The notes: generated from the letters alone by a model not told the origin. DNA of 64,000 nucleotides from Moniliella sp. 'wahieum' (GCA_003971905.1 RSEE01000056.1:186001-250000), one strand, 5' to 3'; counted from the first letter of the stretch, positions 48,201 through 63,846 are shown. Translations and numbers: made by a program.

Positions 48201-48256
48201 TCATGCATCATGCATCTTGTCCGTGTCAGCTGGCCCAGCCGGTAGCCGGTAGCCGG
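48201..48256 (-). repeat. Two heptamer arrays: TGA-TGCA (minus strand) and TAG-CCGG
   Basis: TCATGCA occurs twice at 48201-48214, which is the minus-strand form of the TGA-TGCA unit. At 48239-48256 CCGG recurs three times separated by TAG. Both tetramers are self-complementary; the second array has TAG instead of TGA. Confidence 0.7.
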
Positions 48257-49583
48257 CAATCGCAGTCAGTAAATCTGAAATCGAGTTCTGAAGATGAATT
48301 GGTTTCAAATTGCTACTCGCGCGCTCGGATCTCAGATGTAGACCGCTAGGGGCACGTGACCTGCAAATTCTGGTGGCGCCTATTGGATCACAGAAAGTAC
48401 ACTCTTGGAATGGGAGAGGTTTCGTTTGACGTTCAACTCCTCTTCACGACCGATGCCGCTTCCGCTCGATACTCGGGTGGTTCACCTCCTAGCTGTCCAG
48501 CCCCTATCTCTTCGGTTGGTCGGCGCAATATGACTGCGACCGTTTGGTCCCGATGCAACCATCCGGCTACCCCACAACATCTCGCGCCTCTACGACCGCA
48601 GAGCGTCTACGGAAGAGCCCCCCACGCACCACCGTTAATATGTGATCGTATCGCGATTGGGCAGGTACGAGGAAACACTACGCTACCAAGCTGGGAAAGG
48701 AACACAGCGGTAGCTGTTTGGAGCCATTGCAGCTTCAACAGTCTGGCACTATGCCGAGGAACGAGTTTATATATGGCTACATCCAGCGTCGGAGGTTCGG
48801 GGGGGATGGCCGACAGATGCTAATCTTACCTTCGGCTTTGGCTGGTAACGTGTGGCGGATTGAACCTTCGCAGTTGCTTTTTTCCCAGGGGGCTCAACAC
48901 AATGGGGTTTTGGTAGTAACACGCTGCCGAAAACCTCATCACATCGGTGCCGCCCCTCTGCTTATCGCGCGCACGTCCTTTCACTTCCCTCCAACGTAGT
49001 GCCACTTATATGCATGCGCTGGAAACCAAACTGACGTGTGGAGCTGTGGCTCCCTCTTATTTTAACCGGAGAAGTCTCCTATCCGGCCCAGTAGGGTGCA
49101 GGTGCCCACGGCGTGGGGAACTGACTGCCTGAGCGTAGCATACCTCATTGCGCGGGCGCAAGAACGATTGGATTATCGAGCGTCATCCTGAGATGGAGAT
49201 TAATTGGAGGTGTTGCGGTGAAATCTGAGGATCTGAGAGGAGCTGAGTTTGACTGTTTTTGTTGCGGCTGAGGCAGAAACATGGTGTGAGGATCGCAGCG
49301 CTCAGGGCAGTGTGATGCATGATGCTGATGTGAAAGGGCGCGATGCGTGGCGATGCACGATGCCTGGGTGCCCCAGCAGATGTGGTCTGTGCGCACCGGA
49401 CTCATCGATGAGCACCTGCTGGTAATCTAGTGGGCCCAGTCTGACATGGGCAGTTCGTTCGTTTGTTAGCCTCTTCGCTCTGCTAGATCAACCGGTGTCT
49501 GCTACGTTCTTCGATTGACGGCATCACCCGTGAGCATCTGCATGTGCCTGGGGACTGGGTGGGTTATGGTTATGCGGCCACCG

Positions 49584-49676
49584 TGACGCATGATGCATGA
49601 TGCTCGACGGGGGACCGGGTGAACCCGCATGTGCACCGAGAACTCACAACTCGCAGGGGTACTGAGATCTGAGATC
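49584..49676 (+). repeat. Heptamer arrays TGA-CGCA, TGA-TGCA, and TGA-GATC x2
   Basis: TGACGCA at 49584, TGATGCA at 49591 and TGATGCT at 49598 run in phase; only the middle tetramer is self-complementary. TGAGATC at 49663 and 49670 is an exact pair, followed by TGAGACG in phase. Confidence 0.75.
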
Positions 49677-50283
49677 TGAGACGGAGTGCGTATCCTGTAC
49701 GTACACAGACCGCGTCCCAAGTGCTGGCGTTCTCAAGATCTCAGGCTATGAGCTAGCTGGAAGCTGGAAGAGCTTGGAGCTTGAAGAGCCTCAGGCCTCA
49801 TGCGCTCAAGCCCCGCCTTGTTCACCCAGCCAAGACCGTCTAGCAGCGTACCACAGGCTGGGCACCAGGTAGGCGGCAGGGTGCGATGTGTGAGCGGTCG
49901 GCTCCGCGCCAGCCTCGTGCCCGGCGCTGAGATCGGAGACGCGACAGCAGAGCGGCTGGCCTCGGCCTCAGCAGCGTGTCCCAGCTTGCAGGGCTCTGGG
50001 TGGCCCTGGTTCAGCTGGTTCAGCACGGTTAGCACGCCACGCTCAGCTTCGGGGTTTGGGGCTCCAAGTCGGTGGCTATACGCTGCCTGGCTCGACCGCA
50101 CATCTCGGATCTCAGCCTGCGGCCCCACGCACTGGGCCGCATGCGCACGGCTTGGTTTGGTTCAGCCGGCAGTGTCTGTCTCTGCCGCTGGCCAACTCGT
50201 TCCATTGCCGTCATCTGCCTCATCTGCCCCATCCGCATCATCGCCCCGACCCCCGCACGCAACCTCATCTCAACTGCCTCTGA

Positions 50284-50290
50284 TATAAAA
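50284..50290 (+). promoter_or_regulatory. TATA box of pyruvate decarboxylase
   Basis: TATAAAA about 97 nt upstream of the ATG at 50381, followed by a C/T-rich leader. Confidence 0.6.
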
Positions 50291-50380
50291 ACGCCGCCAG
50301 CTCCCAGCAGCACCATCTTGCTTCTCCCTCCCCTCAGCACATCTTCTGCTAGCTCCTTTCTCACCCACCTCGCCTCCACC

Positions 50381-52370
<1,990 letters not shown>

Positions 52371-53529
52371 ACGATGGATTCATCTCGATCGAACAGCCCC
52401 GCGTTGTGGCTTGCTTGTTCGACGTTAGTTGCTTCTTCCCTCATGCTCACGACTGTAATTCAGCACCACTTGTCATTTTCATGGGCCGTCGCGCCTCCCA
52501 TCTCGTTCACAGTATATGCATAGCATTCACAGGTCATTGTTACTTTTGTGAGTTGGTGGCATTTTTGCGCATTCAACCGCGGAGGATGGAAGCGTATAAG
52601 GCCATACACTCGTATCATATACCAACTTTGCAAGTAATTTGACCAGCACATCTGCAGCATGGACAAGGGCAAGACATTCCGGGAACCGGATAGCGTCAGT
52701 CCAGCCGTGAGAATACTGGAACGGGACTTCTACAATGCGGTTGGGCAACACCCTAAAGCCAGTGGCTGCAAAAAGACGGTCATCAGTGTTTTATCTCTGT
52801 AGTTAAGTGTACTATAACTCAACTACTAATACACGGCAAAAACTTTTGTAGCTTCTGTGAGTGTGGCTAACTTCCATTGTGACAAGCGACAAGTGAATAG
52901 TAGAGAGTTGTATTGTCTCGATCGAGTCTGCGTCCTCATATGCGTCGGCTGGCGAGGACAGTGACAATTTGGCTAACTGTGTCCGAAGGTTATAAGGCCA
53001 CATCATATGTTTGTGAGGACGAATGGGGTCGCAGTTAGTAGTCAAGCCTCTTCTATAGTCTCAACCCCGCATACGGCCAGCTTTTTCCATCGCGAAGCTT
53101 GTTGACTCTCTGCACTCGCCCTTTGCTTAGTACTTGGCGGCATCTTGCATGCCACTCATTTTGCTTGTTTGATGCTCCGATCGGACCTGGCTTGTTATTT
53201 GCCCAAGGAGTGCCCTGACCATTCTTCAACCACCTGTACGCGCTGTGCTCGCGCTCAGACGGAACACTCAGAATACCCACTGATGAAGCTTGAATAGGAA
53301 GCCAACTCGTGTTGGGTCCATGCAGCATACCTTTCGCAACTGAAAACTACGGTGCCCGTTCCGGTATCAGTCAATTCTAGGAAACTATCCATTCTGGTGA
53401 CGAACGAGAACAGCCGTGACAGCCAGTACACGACCAGAAAGGGGGGTGGCAGGGGGAAAGGGGACACGAAACGAGAGTACAGGTATCTTCCGCTGTGGCA
53501 GGGACGAAGCAAATGGGACAGAGAGGAGG
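52371..53529. other. Convergent 3' region, pyruvate decarboxylase and DBP2
   Basis: AT-richer than the coding flanks. No gene or clear repeat is seen. Confidence 0.45.
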
Positions 53530-55757
<2,228 letters not shown>

Positions 55758-55841
55758 GTTGGAGATGAAGGACGGGTGTGCTGGTCGGTCGAGGGAAGAT
55801 GGGGGGATGAGGGCAGACAGCGAGCAGACGGCTGGCTGGCT

Positions 55842-55849
55842 TATTTATG
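55842..55849 (-). promoter_or_regulatory. TATA-like element of DBP2
   Basis: CATAAATA on the minus strand about 85-90 nt upstream of the DBP2 ATG. Confidence 0.4.
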
Positions 55850-56189
55850 CGACGTATCGGTGCCCTCAACTCCTGGAGGGGTGTGCTGTTGAAAAAAAAA
55901 ACACGCAGCGCCCGGCCAGTGTGTGGGGCGGGTCAAATTTTCAACCAGAAAAACTTTGGCTGAGCTGAGCGCTGATTCCGCTGCGGTCATTCCGCGCCGG
56001 GCCGGTTTGTGATGGGTGTGTGTCAGAGGCTTTCAACTTTTAAGCTTCAAAATCTGCAACCTGTCACCCGTGGCTGTCACGTGTGACGCTCGTTAAAGCA
56101 ATTGTGAAAGTTACAAAAATAACCCCGCCTGCTCGCAGCAGGCCCACCCGCAAGTGCATCAACCAGCAGCACCCCAGGACAACAACTCC
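55850..56189. other. Divergent promoter region, DBP2 and NFKBIL1-like gene
   Basis: No gene. A TCACGTGTGA palindrome-like element lies at about 56077-56086. Confidence 0.45.
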
Positions 56190-57099
56190 ATGCCCGATCC
56201 GTACACGCGCCGTGGCGGACGTCTCTCGTTCAAGCCCTCCCATCGTCCCTCTCCACCGCCCTCTCCGCCGCTCTTCTCCCAACAGAGTACCATCCCCTCT
56301 CCCTCCTCTGCATCCTCGTCCCTCCCCCCCCGCTTCCGCCACCACCCGCACCCGTCGATCCATGGGCCTTTGACGAGGACTCTTATGCCGACTATCTTGC
56401 TGCCCAGCAATTTGGCGTGGGTCGCGAGTGGATGGCACAGCAGCAAGAGCTCCACGCTAAACACGAGCAGGAACAGTACCTAGAGGAACGACGCCGTACC
56501 CACCAACGCCACAAAGACGCGGAGGAACGTCGCCATCGACGCCACCAAGCCGACCGGGAACGGCGACGGCAAGAACGGAAGCGGCAGCGACGCGAACACG
56601 GAGCACGCCAATCAAAACCAGGAGGGGCCGCACCGCGCAGTGGCTCCTCTCCCCCCGATCCACATCCAGACACACTTTGCATCCCAGTCCCAATAAGACG
56701 GGGCTCTCAGACCGAACCCGAATAACACCTGCTCAGGTTGACCTGGCTCGACAAGTCTGGGCGGATCGATGGTCGTCCCTGCCCTCCCAGATTGACAGGG
56801 AAGTGGACGTTCCCTGGCCCTGTGCGCGGGAGCTTCTTTCACCCGCCTGCCGGGCTCCTTTGACGCTCGATTCCGAGTCGGTCGCGCACTTCCTTTTTGC
56901 CCCTGGCCAAGCTGGAGCTTCACTGGCGCAAGGCGAAGCAAGGCTTCGCTCCGCCTTGCTTCGCTACCATCCCGACCGCTTCTTTGCTGCAGACGGACGC
57001 AGCACCGACCTGCGTCCCGCCATTCTTCACGTTACCCGCTTGCTGCACGAAATTCGCTCGTCCAAGGCGGCATGGCTTGAACGTTTTAATGGGACATGA
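56190..57099 (+). CDS. NFKBIL1-like protein with J-like C-terminal motif
   Basis: The ATG at 56190 gives MPDPYTRRGGRLSFKPSHRP, then a Pro/Ser-rich part. After a frame change near 56370 comes PFDEDSYADYLAAQQFGVGREWMAQQQELHAKHEQEQYLEE and a highly charged Arg/Glu helix (RRHRRHQADRERRRQERKRQRREH, about 56510-56600). After another frame change near 56680, PAQVDLARQVWADRWSSL, VPWPCARELL, LTLDSESVAHFLFAP, LRSALLRYHPDRF and LLHEIRSSKAAWLERFNGT form the C-terminal module. The combination of a charged coiled coil, PWP and LRYHPDRF is typical of the eukaryotic NF-kappa-B-inhibitor-like-1 family, linked in animals to mRNA processing; the HPD resembles a J-domain loop. Its fungal function is unknown. It faces DBP2 across about 430 bp. 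Stop TGA 57097-57099. Confidence 0.6.
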
Positions 57100-58008
57100 A
57101 GCAGCATCCAGTACAGCTATTACCGTTTGCTCCGCCCGACGTTCGTGGCGGCACCCGGCTTGGCACGGCAAGGTGTTTCTCTTTGCCTTCCCCGCCTTGT
57201 TTGCACAAGGATGGGCCAAACACGATGATATTTAAGTAGAGGCATGATGCAATGCATCTTCCTCCATTGCTGTTTCTGCATCGGCCTCGCAAGCGCATCT
57301 ACCTTGTAGCCAAGCTGGCGGGTCGCAACGCTGCCCAATATTTGAAACCCTGTACATCAGATGTTGACATCGTTTAGGGCAAGGAGGAATGAGCGAGGAG
57401 CCAATGAGCGATGAGTATGATTGGCAGATAATACTGGTATCCATGCCCTTGTACGCTCTGTGAAGGAAATTACCGATTACCGAGAAAGATTAGTTCCCGC
57501 GCCCAACGCTGGAACCTCTCGCGCCAAAATGACCTTACAGCCTAACTTAGAGACATGAATGAGCATGTCGATGACCGACACTTGCGCGCGACGCAAGCAA
57601 TTGAAGCCTTTTATCTTACTGTTCCCACGGGAACGTTTTAGACTTGCGGGACGACCTCATCAAACGTCTACCCCCCATAGATGTGGCCACAAAAGGAAAA
57701 TCAATGAGTTCGTGAGGATGACAACTCACTAGCCTCAACCTGGAATGCTAAGGATAGGTTAACGACCTTGCACGATGTGACCATCAACCTAACTGTCTTT
57801 GCCCAGTTCCGCAATCAGCACGCTTAGTAGTCCTCCCCTCATTGGTGAGGTTGTTTTCATGGCGCTTGTTACCTCCCACCTGTTCCCCTCCTGTCCGATG
57901 GTCCTGGCCGCTATGATTGCTTCAGAAGGGAACATGGAAAATGGGGCGCGTGGATAGACAGACGAGACGTAAAGAAATGCGAGAGATCATCGACAGTTAC
58001 AGTTCCAG
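57100..58008. other. Convergent 3' region, NFKBIL1-like gene and myosin light chain
   Basis: No supported gene, and no repeat stands out. Confidence 0.45.
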
Positions 58009-58541
58009 TTACTGAGCCAAAATTTGGCGAACAAATTGCTCGTAGTTGATGTTGCCGTCGCTGCGCGTTGCGGGCAAACGGGGGGCGGGAAAGGGGGGGA
58101 GAGGGGTCAGCGGGGGTTGTGGCATGAAGTTTGAAGGCGGAGCAGAACAAGGAAGGGAACGTACGCAGACACAGGCACACCCTTCAGCAACTCATCCACC
58201 TCTTGATCGGTCAACTTTTCTCCCAACGACGTGAGCACATACCGCAGCTCCCCAGCGCCGATGAAGCCATTGCCCTCCTTGTCAAAGACTTGGAAGCCGC
58301 GGATGAATTCATCGGGCGTGCCGGCCCGGCTTGAAGCCATTGGGCGCTGCAAGATGGAAATAAAGGTGGGGTAGTCAATCTCGCCCGGCGGAGGCACTGT
58401 CGCAACCAGCTCGGCTACTTCAGCTTGGGTCGGGTTCTGGCCGAGCGCACGCAGCAGGTCGCCCAGCACCGAGGAGGGAATCTGGCCAGTGCCGCGCTTG
58501 TCGAACAGGGCAAAGGCCTCTTTGAACTCGGCGTCGGACAT
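58009..58541 (-). CDS. Myosin essential light chain (Mlc1/Cdc4-like EF-hand protein)
   Basis: Cdc4/Mlc1 proteins bind IQ motifs of class II and V myosins and are needed for the cytokinetic ring. The ATG at 58541 gives [42 protein letters not shown], whose loop lacks the full set of Ca2+ ligands, as in light chains. The third EF-hand-like loop reads [35 protein letters not shown] 104-nt intron (58164-58061, GTACGT donor) precedes [19 protein letters not shown] 58011-58009. Total about 142 residues, as expected. Calmodulin is excluded because Ca2+-binding residues are degenerate in the first loop and EFL/ISIL spacing follows light chains. The ATG may follow a 5' UTR intron, since GTAAGT-like sequence lies about 105 nt upstream. 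The frame is intact. Confidence 0.82.
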
Positions 58542-59334
58542 GGGGTGAGAAAAGGAGGAGAAGAGGAGAAAGGGGAGAGAGAAGGGATGTGTGGTGGGGG
58601 TGGTGGCAGTGCGCCTACAGCAGGCGGATGGGACGGTGACACTTACCTTGCCCTTGCCCCCCGCAGGTTGCTGGTGTTGTTCATATCGCCACATTGCCCC
58701 CACACTCGCGCTGTGCTCGGGCTGGTGTTGGTTAGGACACGCGCCGCGCCGGCCGTGCCTCAACCCACCATTCCGCCCGCCCACGTGAACGGGAATTGGA
58801 AATGTGCACGTGACGCGGCTTCGATCGGTAGGGTTCTGGGAAGCGGGTTGGCTCTGCAACCAGAACAGAAATTTGGCCAAACCCCACAGCACCTCCCCCC
58901 CCCTTGCCCCCCACCCAAAAAAGCTGTATGAAGAGAGGCGCCCCAATATACCATGGATGGACGACACAGACGAGGCATCATGTCTGAGGCCCCAGAGACA
59001 GTTGGTATCCAGGAATGCACCGATATATTATGCACAACCAAGAAGAGCGTCCGCCCCCCCCCCTCCCCCCTCTCTCTTCCTGCCACCCGAGCAGATCAAA
59101 ATGCACGCCAAGCAAGCACTGGTGCGGCAGATTCGCTCTAACTGTTCCATGTCTCATCGAAACCCATTTGAAGCCGTGATGTGTTTGGCCAGTGAGGGTT
59201 GATTCTTTGTTTGTTAGGATCCAATATCCATTCCAAGGGGGTGATAGCGGTATCCTCGAATCTATAGTAGAGAGCAGGAAATGTAGAGCAAAGAAGAGAG
59301 AGCGGGGGGGCCGGATTATGTTAGTGTGCCTTCT
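58542..59334. other. Myosin light chain upstream region and Erv41-like 3' region
   Basis: No gene is supported. A C-rich run of about 11 lies near 58897-58910 and another C-rich run near 59055-59070. TGA-motif heptamers are not seen. Confidence 0.45.
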
Positions 59335-60533
59335 TCAAAGGTGCTCGCGGTAAGCGAGTCGGACTATATGATGAAAACCGTTCTTCCTGTCCGCGCTCAA
59401 GGAGAGAGATCGTGTGAGGGACTGTGCGGTGGCTGACACAGAGCTGGCAGCCTGGGAGAGGGAACGGCGGACGGAAACAGATCGGCCCTTGCCAAGGTCA
59501 AAGGGGGATCGTACCGAATGCGACGCGGGGGCAGAGAAGGTGGACGTGGCCCACCAAGCGGCCACGGTAGTGCTCAATCGGAATAGGTACAATCCCAACG
59601 TCCAAGCGCCCATGGCCACCGCACAGGAGCGTGCAACCATGGATAAAAAGGAAGGCCTAGAACGACGGAGGGCAAGGGTGACGCCTTCGAGGCTAATGCC
59701 AAAGAAGATTCCAGGGGTACCCATTCGATTCCACAGAGGGCGGGTGTACTGAGTGACGCTGTACTGGCTGGTTATGATTGGGGAAGAGGTGGCCATATAT
59801 ACCGTAGGCACGAGGGTAATGTAGTATTGGAAAACTTGAAAGGGGGCCACCGCTATCGAACGGGCCCCGTCTAGGGGCACAGGCCGCCCGGGTATCGCAG
59901 GTCCAAAGGCGAGATGATGAAAGATATGTGTCAAGTTCATTTCTGCGGCTTATGTTAATCTCGTGCGCCAAAAAGAGAAGAAGGGTCGAGACACGTACGA
60001 CTGTGCTTGGCATGGGCTGCCGGATGTTCTGGATCAAAGTAGCCATGACCTGCGGTGGTGAGTTGGAGCGAGCCACCGATTTGTGCCAGAGAGAATTCTC
60101 CCGAAAGCCGGCAGGCTTCGTCATGCCTCCTTTGGATCTTGTCCACTGGCGGGGTAAGCCAAGGGTGGCAGCAAAGGAGGGGGGTGCGCTGGAGGAGCGG
60201 GGTGAGATGTACCAAGTCGTCCTTGGCATCGTGCCATTCGAGACTGAGCAGTTCGCAGCGCATGGCTACCGTCATGTCGAGGGATAAGTCCACGGTGCTG
60301 GGGAGAGTTCGGTCGAGTACAAAGTCATGGATCGTTTCGCTAGCAGTAGCCAAGCGGCAGACATCGGCCAGGCACAGCAGCGTCACGGCGCACACGAGGA
60401 GTACCGACCATAGCCCGCCGGCGCGGGTGGTGTGGGAGTAGAGAGTGTGGGTCTTGGGGAACGCGTCGAAGGAGCGGAGCGGCCGGGACGAATCAAGGCG
60501 GGCCAGCAACGAACGAGACGCCTCGCTGCCCAT
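59335..60533 (-). CDS. ERV41: Erv41/ERGIC2-like COPII vesicle protein
   Basis: Erv41 works with Erv46 as a cargo and retrieval receptor cycling between ER and Golgi. The ATG at 60533 gives MGSEASRSLLARLDSSRPLRSFDAFPKTH, matching the family's cytosolic F-DAFPK start. A transmembrane helix follows (GLWSVLLVCAVTLLCLADVCR), then the luminal domain: VDLSLDMTVAMRCELLSLEWHDAKDD, ACRLSGEFSLAQIGGSLQLTTAGHG. A 56-nt intron (59998-59943, GTACGT donor) precedes MNLTHIFHHLAFGPAIPGRPVPLDG and FQVFQYYITLVPTVY, then QYSVTQYTRP and GIFFGISLEGVTL, close to the conserved GIFF-x-Y-x-SP. A second membrane helix (SFLSMVARSCAVAMGAWTLGLYLF) ends near the C-terminus; the tail to 59335 is unsure. Two membrane helices with a large lumen domain is the family topology. 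Erv46 is less likely because its Cys-rich motif is missing. Confidence 0.82.
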
Positions 60534-60970
60534 CGAAGCGTGGACCGACCAGGTGGTACGGGCGAGAGAGGCAGAGGGACCTCGCTGCCATCGTTGCTGC
60601 TCCACTCGGGCGGGAATCGGGATGAGGCCCAGGGGAGGCAAGACTGTTCCTGTACTGGATGGGCCCCGTGGGCTGAAAACAGTGGCGCTATGCTGGGGAC
60701 AGTGCCTCGCGCGAGCCGAACGGGTGTGGTGCTAGCGAGCCGCTGGCCTTGGGGGGCTTGCCAGGGCCTGCCAGGGCTTGCGGGGGCTTGCTTCAGAGCT
60801 CCAAGCTTCAAGCTTCAAGCTTCAAGCTTCATCACAATTGGACTCATCCCATGTCACACGTCACGTGATGCCCACGACTCAAATTGCAATGCATCCGAGC
60901 GCCCTTGTGCTAATCAAGCCAGCGGTGATACCAGTCTGTCGCACTCCTTCCTCACCCCACCACCTCGGCG
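60534..60970. other. Divergent promoter region, Erv41-like gene and SWC5
   Basis: No gene. The main feature is the minus-strand TGA-AGCT heptamer array at 60804-60831, with CACGTCACGTGATG just to its right at about 60860-60873. Confidence 0.5.
60804..60831 (-). repeat. Heptamer array TGA-AGCT x4 (minus strand)
   Basis: AGCTTCA repeats four times at 60804, 60811, 60818 and 60825, which on the minus strand is four TGA-AGCT units. It is the same unit as in the composite array at 20014. Confidence 0.92.
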
Positions 60971-61749
60971 ATGCCATCTTCCTCCGACAGCGACTCGTCT
61001 GACGAGGAGTTTGTCGTCTCCAAACCGACGCAAGGAACTTGTACGCCTTTCTTCTTTCCGTCGAAATCAAAGCTGACACGTTACAGCCTCGGACGACTCT
61101 GACACCGACGCGCCCACCAAGCGCCAGCCTGACCCTACTGGACTAGAGGAGGGGGAGGCAGCTACCCTCGCACAAGACGCCGGGGACCTTCACTCCTATG
61201 GACGGGGAAAGCGACGAGCGGTGACTGCTGACCCGGCACCTGTACAACAGGCAGCTCCGCCCTCCGGGTCCAGTCAGGCCGATGCCATCTGGGCCGAGAT
61301 GAAGAGTGCACCTGCTGAACTCAAGGCGGCTCCGGCCATGGTCAAGGTCATGCGTACCTACCAGTTTGCGGGGGAGGAGGTGCATGAGGAAGGGACCTGC
61401 CCGCTGACCATCCGGACGCCGTAGCGCAGTCCCGGACAATTGACAAGACCCCTTCTGCCCCCACCTCCTTCGCGTCCACGGCCAAGCCCGGAAGGAAACG
61501 CAAAGCGGGCCTCGCGAGCTTGGCGGCGGCTGCTACGGCGAAAGCGCCCAAGCTCAACACGGTGGAGAAGAGCAAGTTGGATTGGGAAGCTTACAAGGCC
61601 CAAGGCATGAGTCAGGAGGAATGGAACAGATTGAGGCCCAAACACGCGGCACGCGCGGAAGGGGCAAGATGGAAGGGTATTTGGATCGGTCGGATTTCTT
61701 GGATCGGGTACATGCTCGGCAGGAGGAGGAGCTTGCTCGCAAAAGATGA
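60971..61749 (+). CDS. SWC5: SWR1-complex subunit Swc5 (BCNT/CFDP1 family)
   Basis: Swc5 is needed by the SWR1 remodeller for exchange of H2A.Z into nucleosomes. The ATG at 60971 begins an acidic Ser/Asp-rich N-terminus (MPSSSDSDSSDEEFVVSK) that in relatives binds H2A-H2B. A 46-nt intron (61041-61086, GTACGC donor, CTGAC branch) follows, then SSDDSDTDAPTKRQ, ADAIWAEMKSA (a conserved short motif), and MVKVMRTYQFAGEEVHEE. After a frame change near 61415 the BCNT-C domain begins: LNTVEKSKLDWEAYKAQGMSQEEW, and after another near 61665 GYLDRSDFLDRVHARQEEELARKR, TGA 61747-61749. The signature KSKLDW...GYLDR-x-x-FL-x-R is diagnostic. Length about 230 residues is slightly short but in range. Confidence 0.9.
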
Positions 61750-62439
61750 TCTCGCAAGAACGATTCGTCTGTCACTCGGGCTATGAGGACAGGACCGGGA
61801 AGTGAGAGTGAACTACATATTGGTGCGTGAGTGTTAGAGGGCAGAATCGCGTACACGTGCCTGATGCTGAGACAGAAACGTAGTCGACTTGCGACCCCCA
61901 TGCGAGAGGAGAGATGAACACTGAAACGGTCTCGGGCCTCCATACTGAAGCCCGGAGGCCGGGGGGGGGGGGGGGGTGAGGTGCATGTGCTACTGGGGCT
62001 ATCTCTGGCATTCAACAGGAAGACATTATGCATTGGCCAAACACCCCTCACCCTCTGAGAAGAGGTGAAGGGTACTTGCATTGATCATGAGCAGGTAGGG
62101 GTAAAGTCGGTATCTTTGTGCAGTGCGAATCTGGTGCAGAGGAGCACTTCGTTCTCCTCCACCATGGGATGTGAAAGAGGAATGGGCGTAGGATCCCATA
62201 TCGCCAGGTATGGCCGCGTTGTCTCGAGGCCGAGAGGGCAGAGCGGATGGATCCAGATGGCACGGGAACAGCGTCAAACGAAGGTGCATGTGAAAACGTA
62301 GGAGAAAAGAGGGCCAAGATCGAGCCTGTACTACGAGACGTACAGCGGGCCAGGACCGCGCCGCCGGGGGGACCCATTGGGATGGTCGCGAGCACCTGCA
62401 ACACGTGGGAGGGGCGGGGCGCGTCTTGCCCCCTACCTG
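61750..62439. other. Convergent 3' region with long poly-G
   Basis: No gene is supported here. A run of 16 G lies at 61961-61976. The left end is the SWC5 3' side, the right end the 3' side of the proline-rich gene. Confidence 0.45.
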
Positions 62440-63582
62440 TCCTGTGAATGCGGGCGTCTTCTCCACGTCAAAGATAGACGGGCGGGGTTTGGATGGAATG
62501 CGCGGCGGAGCCGGCGCATATTGCTCCTCAGCCCAAAAGATATGCTGGGACCGAGCATGCTGCAGGGCGGCCATGGCCTTCTCCACTAACCCCCAGAGAC
62601 AGGGCGCGCTTTGCGAGCGCGGGCACGTGCCTGAATGATGCGCTGCACAGTGGTCATGCCCTGCGGCGGTTCAGCCGAATCGGCCGCAGAGGGCGCAATG
62701 CGCACCGGAGCGGGCGAGGGGACTGCTTGGCTGTTGACGAGTGGCACTGGGTGCTCCCGTGGGCGAGCATCCAGACGAGAGAAAGGGGTCGTCGGTTTGG
62801 CACCATCGCTACGGCGGGGACGGAAATGCTTGTCCACATCAGGTTGTTCCAGGTGGTGCACCAGGGCAGTAAGGTTGACTCCGCGCGGACGAGGTGGAGC
62901 AACGCGAGAGGGGGAAGGTGACCGTTGCCGCTTGCGCGTAGATGGCGTGGGAGAGGCCGAATGTGCGGCCTGTGGGCGGATTAGGGTCTGGAATGGGGGG
63001 TGGGGCAGGCGCGTGTTTGGGACAGAGTTCGGGGTGACAATGTGGTTAGATTGAAAACGGGACTGGGGCGTAGAGCGTGAGGAACGTGGGGGGTGGGGCA
63101 CAAGCGGTGCGGTGCGCATCATTGTCGTCAGCTCTGACAGGGACAGTTTCGCTTGCGGCCGGTCGGGGCGGGCGGAGGAGGAGGAGGACGCGCATTTTGC
63201 CGCGCAGGTGTGGTGAGCTTTGGGTTTGGATTGGCTGCGAGCGAGGAACGGCGCCAGATGAGTTTCTGTCGTTCGCGTTCGGCGCCACGGGAGAAGAGGA
63301 GCGGCTCCTGATCAAATGCGAAAGAGGGGGCCTGCTTGCTGGGTGCCTCGGGGCGGGAGGGGGGCAGGACACGTGGACTGCGTGGGCTGCGGCCCAGACG
63401 ACGGCGGGGCGAGGGCTGGCCCTGCCATGGGTGGGCGGGAGAGGGTTGTTCTCGTCGGCGTCGGCGTCGGTGCCGGAGCAAGCGGGGCGCGGGCTCGGAA
63501 GCGGACGCTTGCGCTTCGTTGTGGGCGTCGCTGGCAGCGGAGGTTGCGGGCAGGGCGGGGACGTGCTGCGGGTGGGCACCAT
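62440..63582 (-). CDS. Unrecognised proline/serine/arginine-rich protein
   Basis: The ATG at 63582 gives MVPTRSTSPPCPQPPLPATPTTKRKRPLP, with a nuclear-localisation-like KRKR. Long disordered sequence follows (SHLIRSRSSSPVAPNANDRNSS), then, after a frame change near 63110, RTAPLVPHPPRSSRSTPQSRF and RPRGVNLTALVHHLEQPDVDKHFRPR. Another segment reads GMTTVQRIIQARARARKARP, then after a third change EKAMAALQHARSQHIFWAEEQYAPAPPRIPSKPRPSIFDVEK, the most conserved-looking part. A donor-like GTAGGG follows FTGQ at about 62440, so a further exon may exist down to 62026. I recognise no family. The ordered C-terminal stretch with ALQHARSQHIFWAEEQ suggests a real protein-interaction helix. A nuclear or cytoskeletal role is only a guess. 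Confidence 0.4.
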
Positions 63583-63701
63583 GGAATAGGGAGGCTGTGG
63601 CCGTTGGACGTTGGTCGCCAATGTTAATGAGGGAGAGTGACTAGGGAGGAGTGAGGCTGAGGCGCGGAGGCCTTAGCCGAGGCACTGCATCATCCTTTGG
63701 A

Positions 63702-63715
63702 TGATCGATGATCGA
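63702..63715 (+). repeat. Heptamer array TGA-TCGA x2
   Basis: Two exact units at 63702 and 63709, then TCGCC. Intergenic, upstream of the minus-strand proline-rich gene. Confidence 0.85.
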
Positions 63716-63809
63716 TCGCCAGTGGCGGAGAAGCGGCGTCGAGGAGCAATGGTTAAATTTTAAACGGGTAAATGCAATGGCAGACAATGGCCGCCACGCG
63801 TCGCGTGTG

Positions 63810-63846
63810 TCATCGATGTCATCGATCATCGATCATCGATCATCGG
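63810..63846 (-). repeat. Heptamer array TGA-TCGA x4 (minus strand)
   Basis: TCATCGA at 63810, then after TG at 63819, 63826 and 63833, ending with TCATCGG at 63840. On the minus strand these are TGA-TCGA units. The window end (63847-64000) has further TGACGTGACGCG-like sequence at about 63917-63929 and no gene. Confidence 0.92.

Larger units (their letters stand above)
47315..50283. other. Gene-poor region upstream of pyruvate decarboxylase
   Basis: No supported gene; the longest frames (48356-48823, 49800-50288) show no family signature. It contains short arrays at 48201-48216, 48237-48256, 49584-49604 and 49663-49676, and a CTTGGAGCTTGAAG patch at about 49768-49782. The right third is the pyruvate decarboxylase promoter. 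Confidence 0.5.

Noticed and set aside
48356-48823. 155-codon frame in the gene-poor region before pyruvate decarboxylase
   Set aside because: No family signature, no splice pattern and Pro/Ser-biased composition; not supported as a gene.
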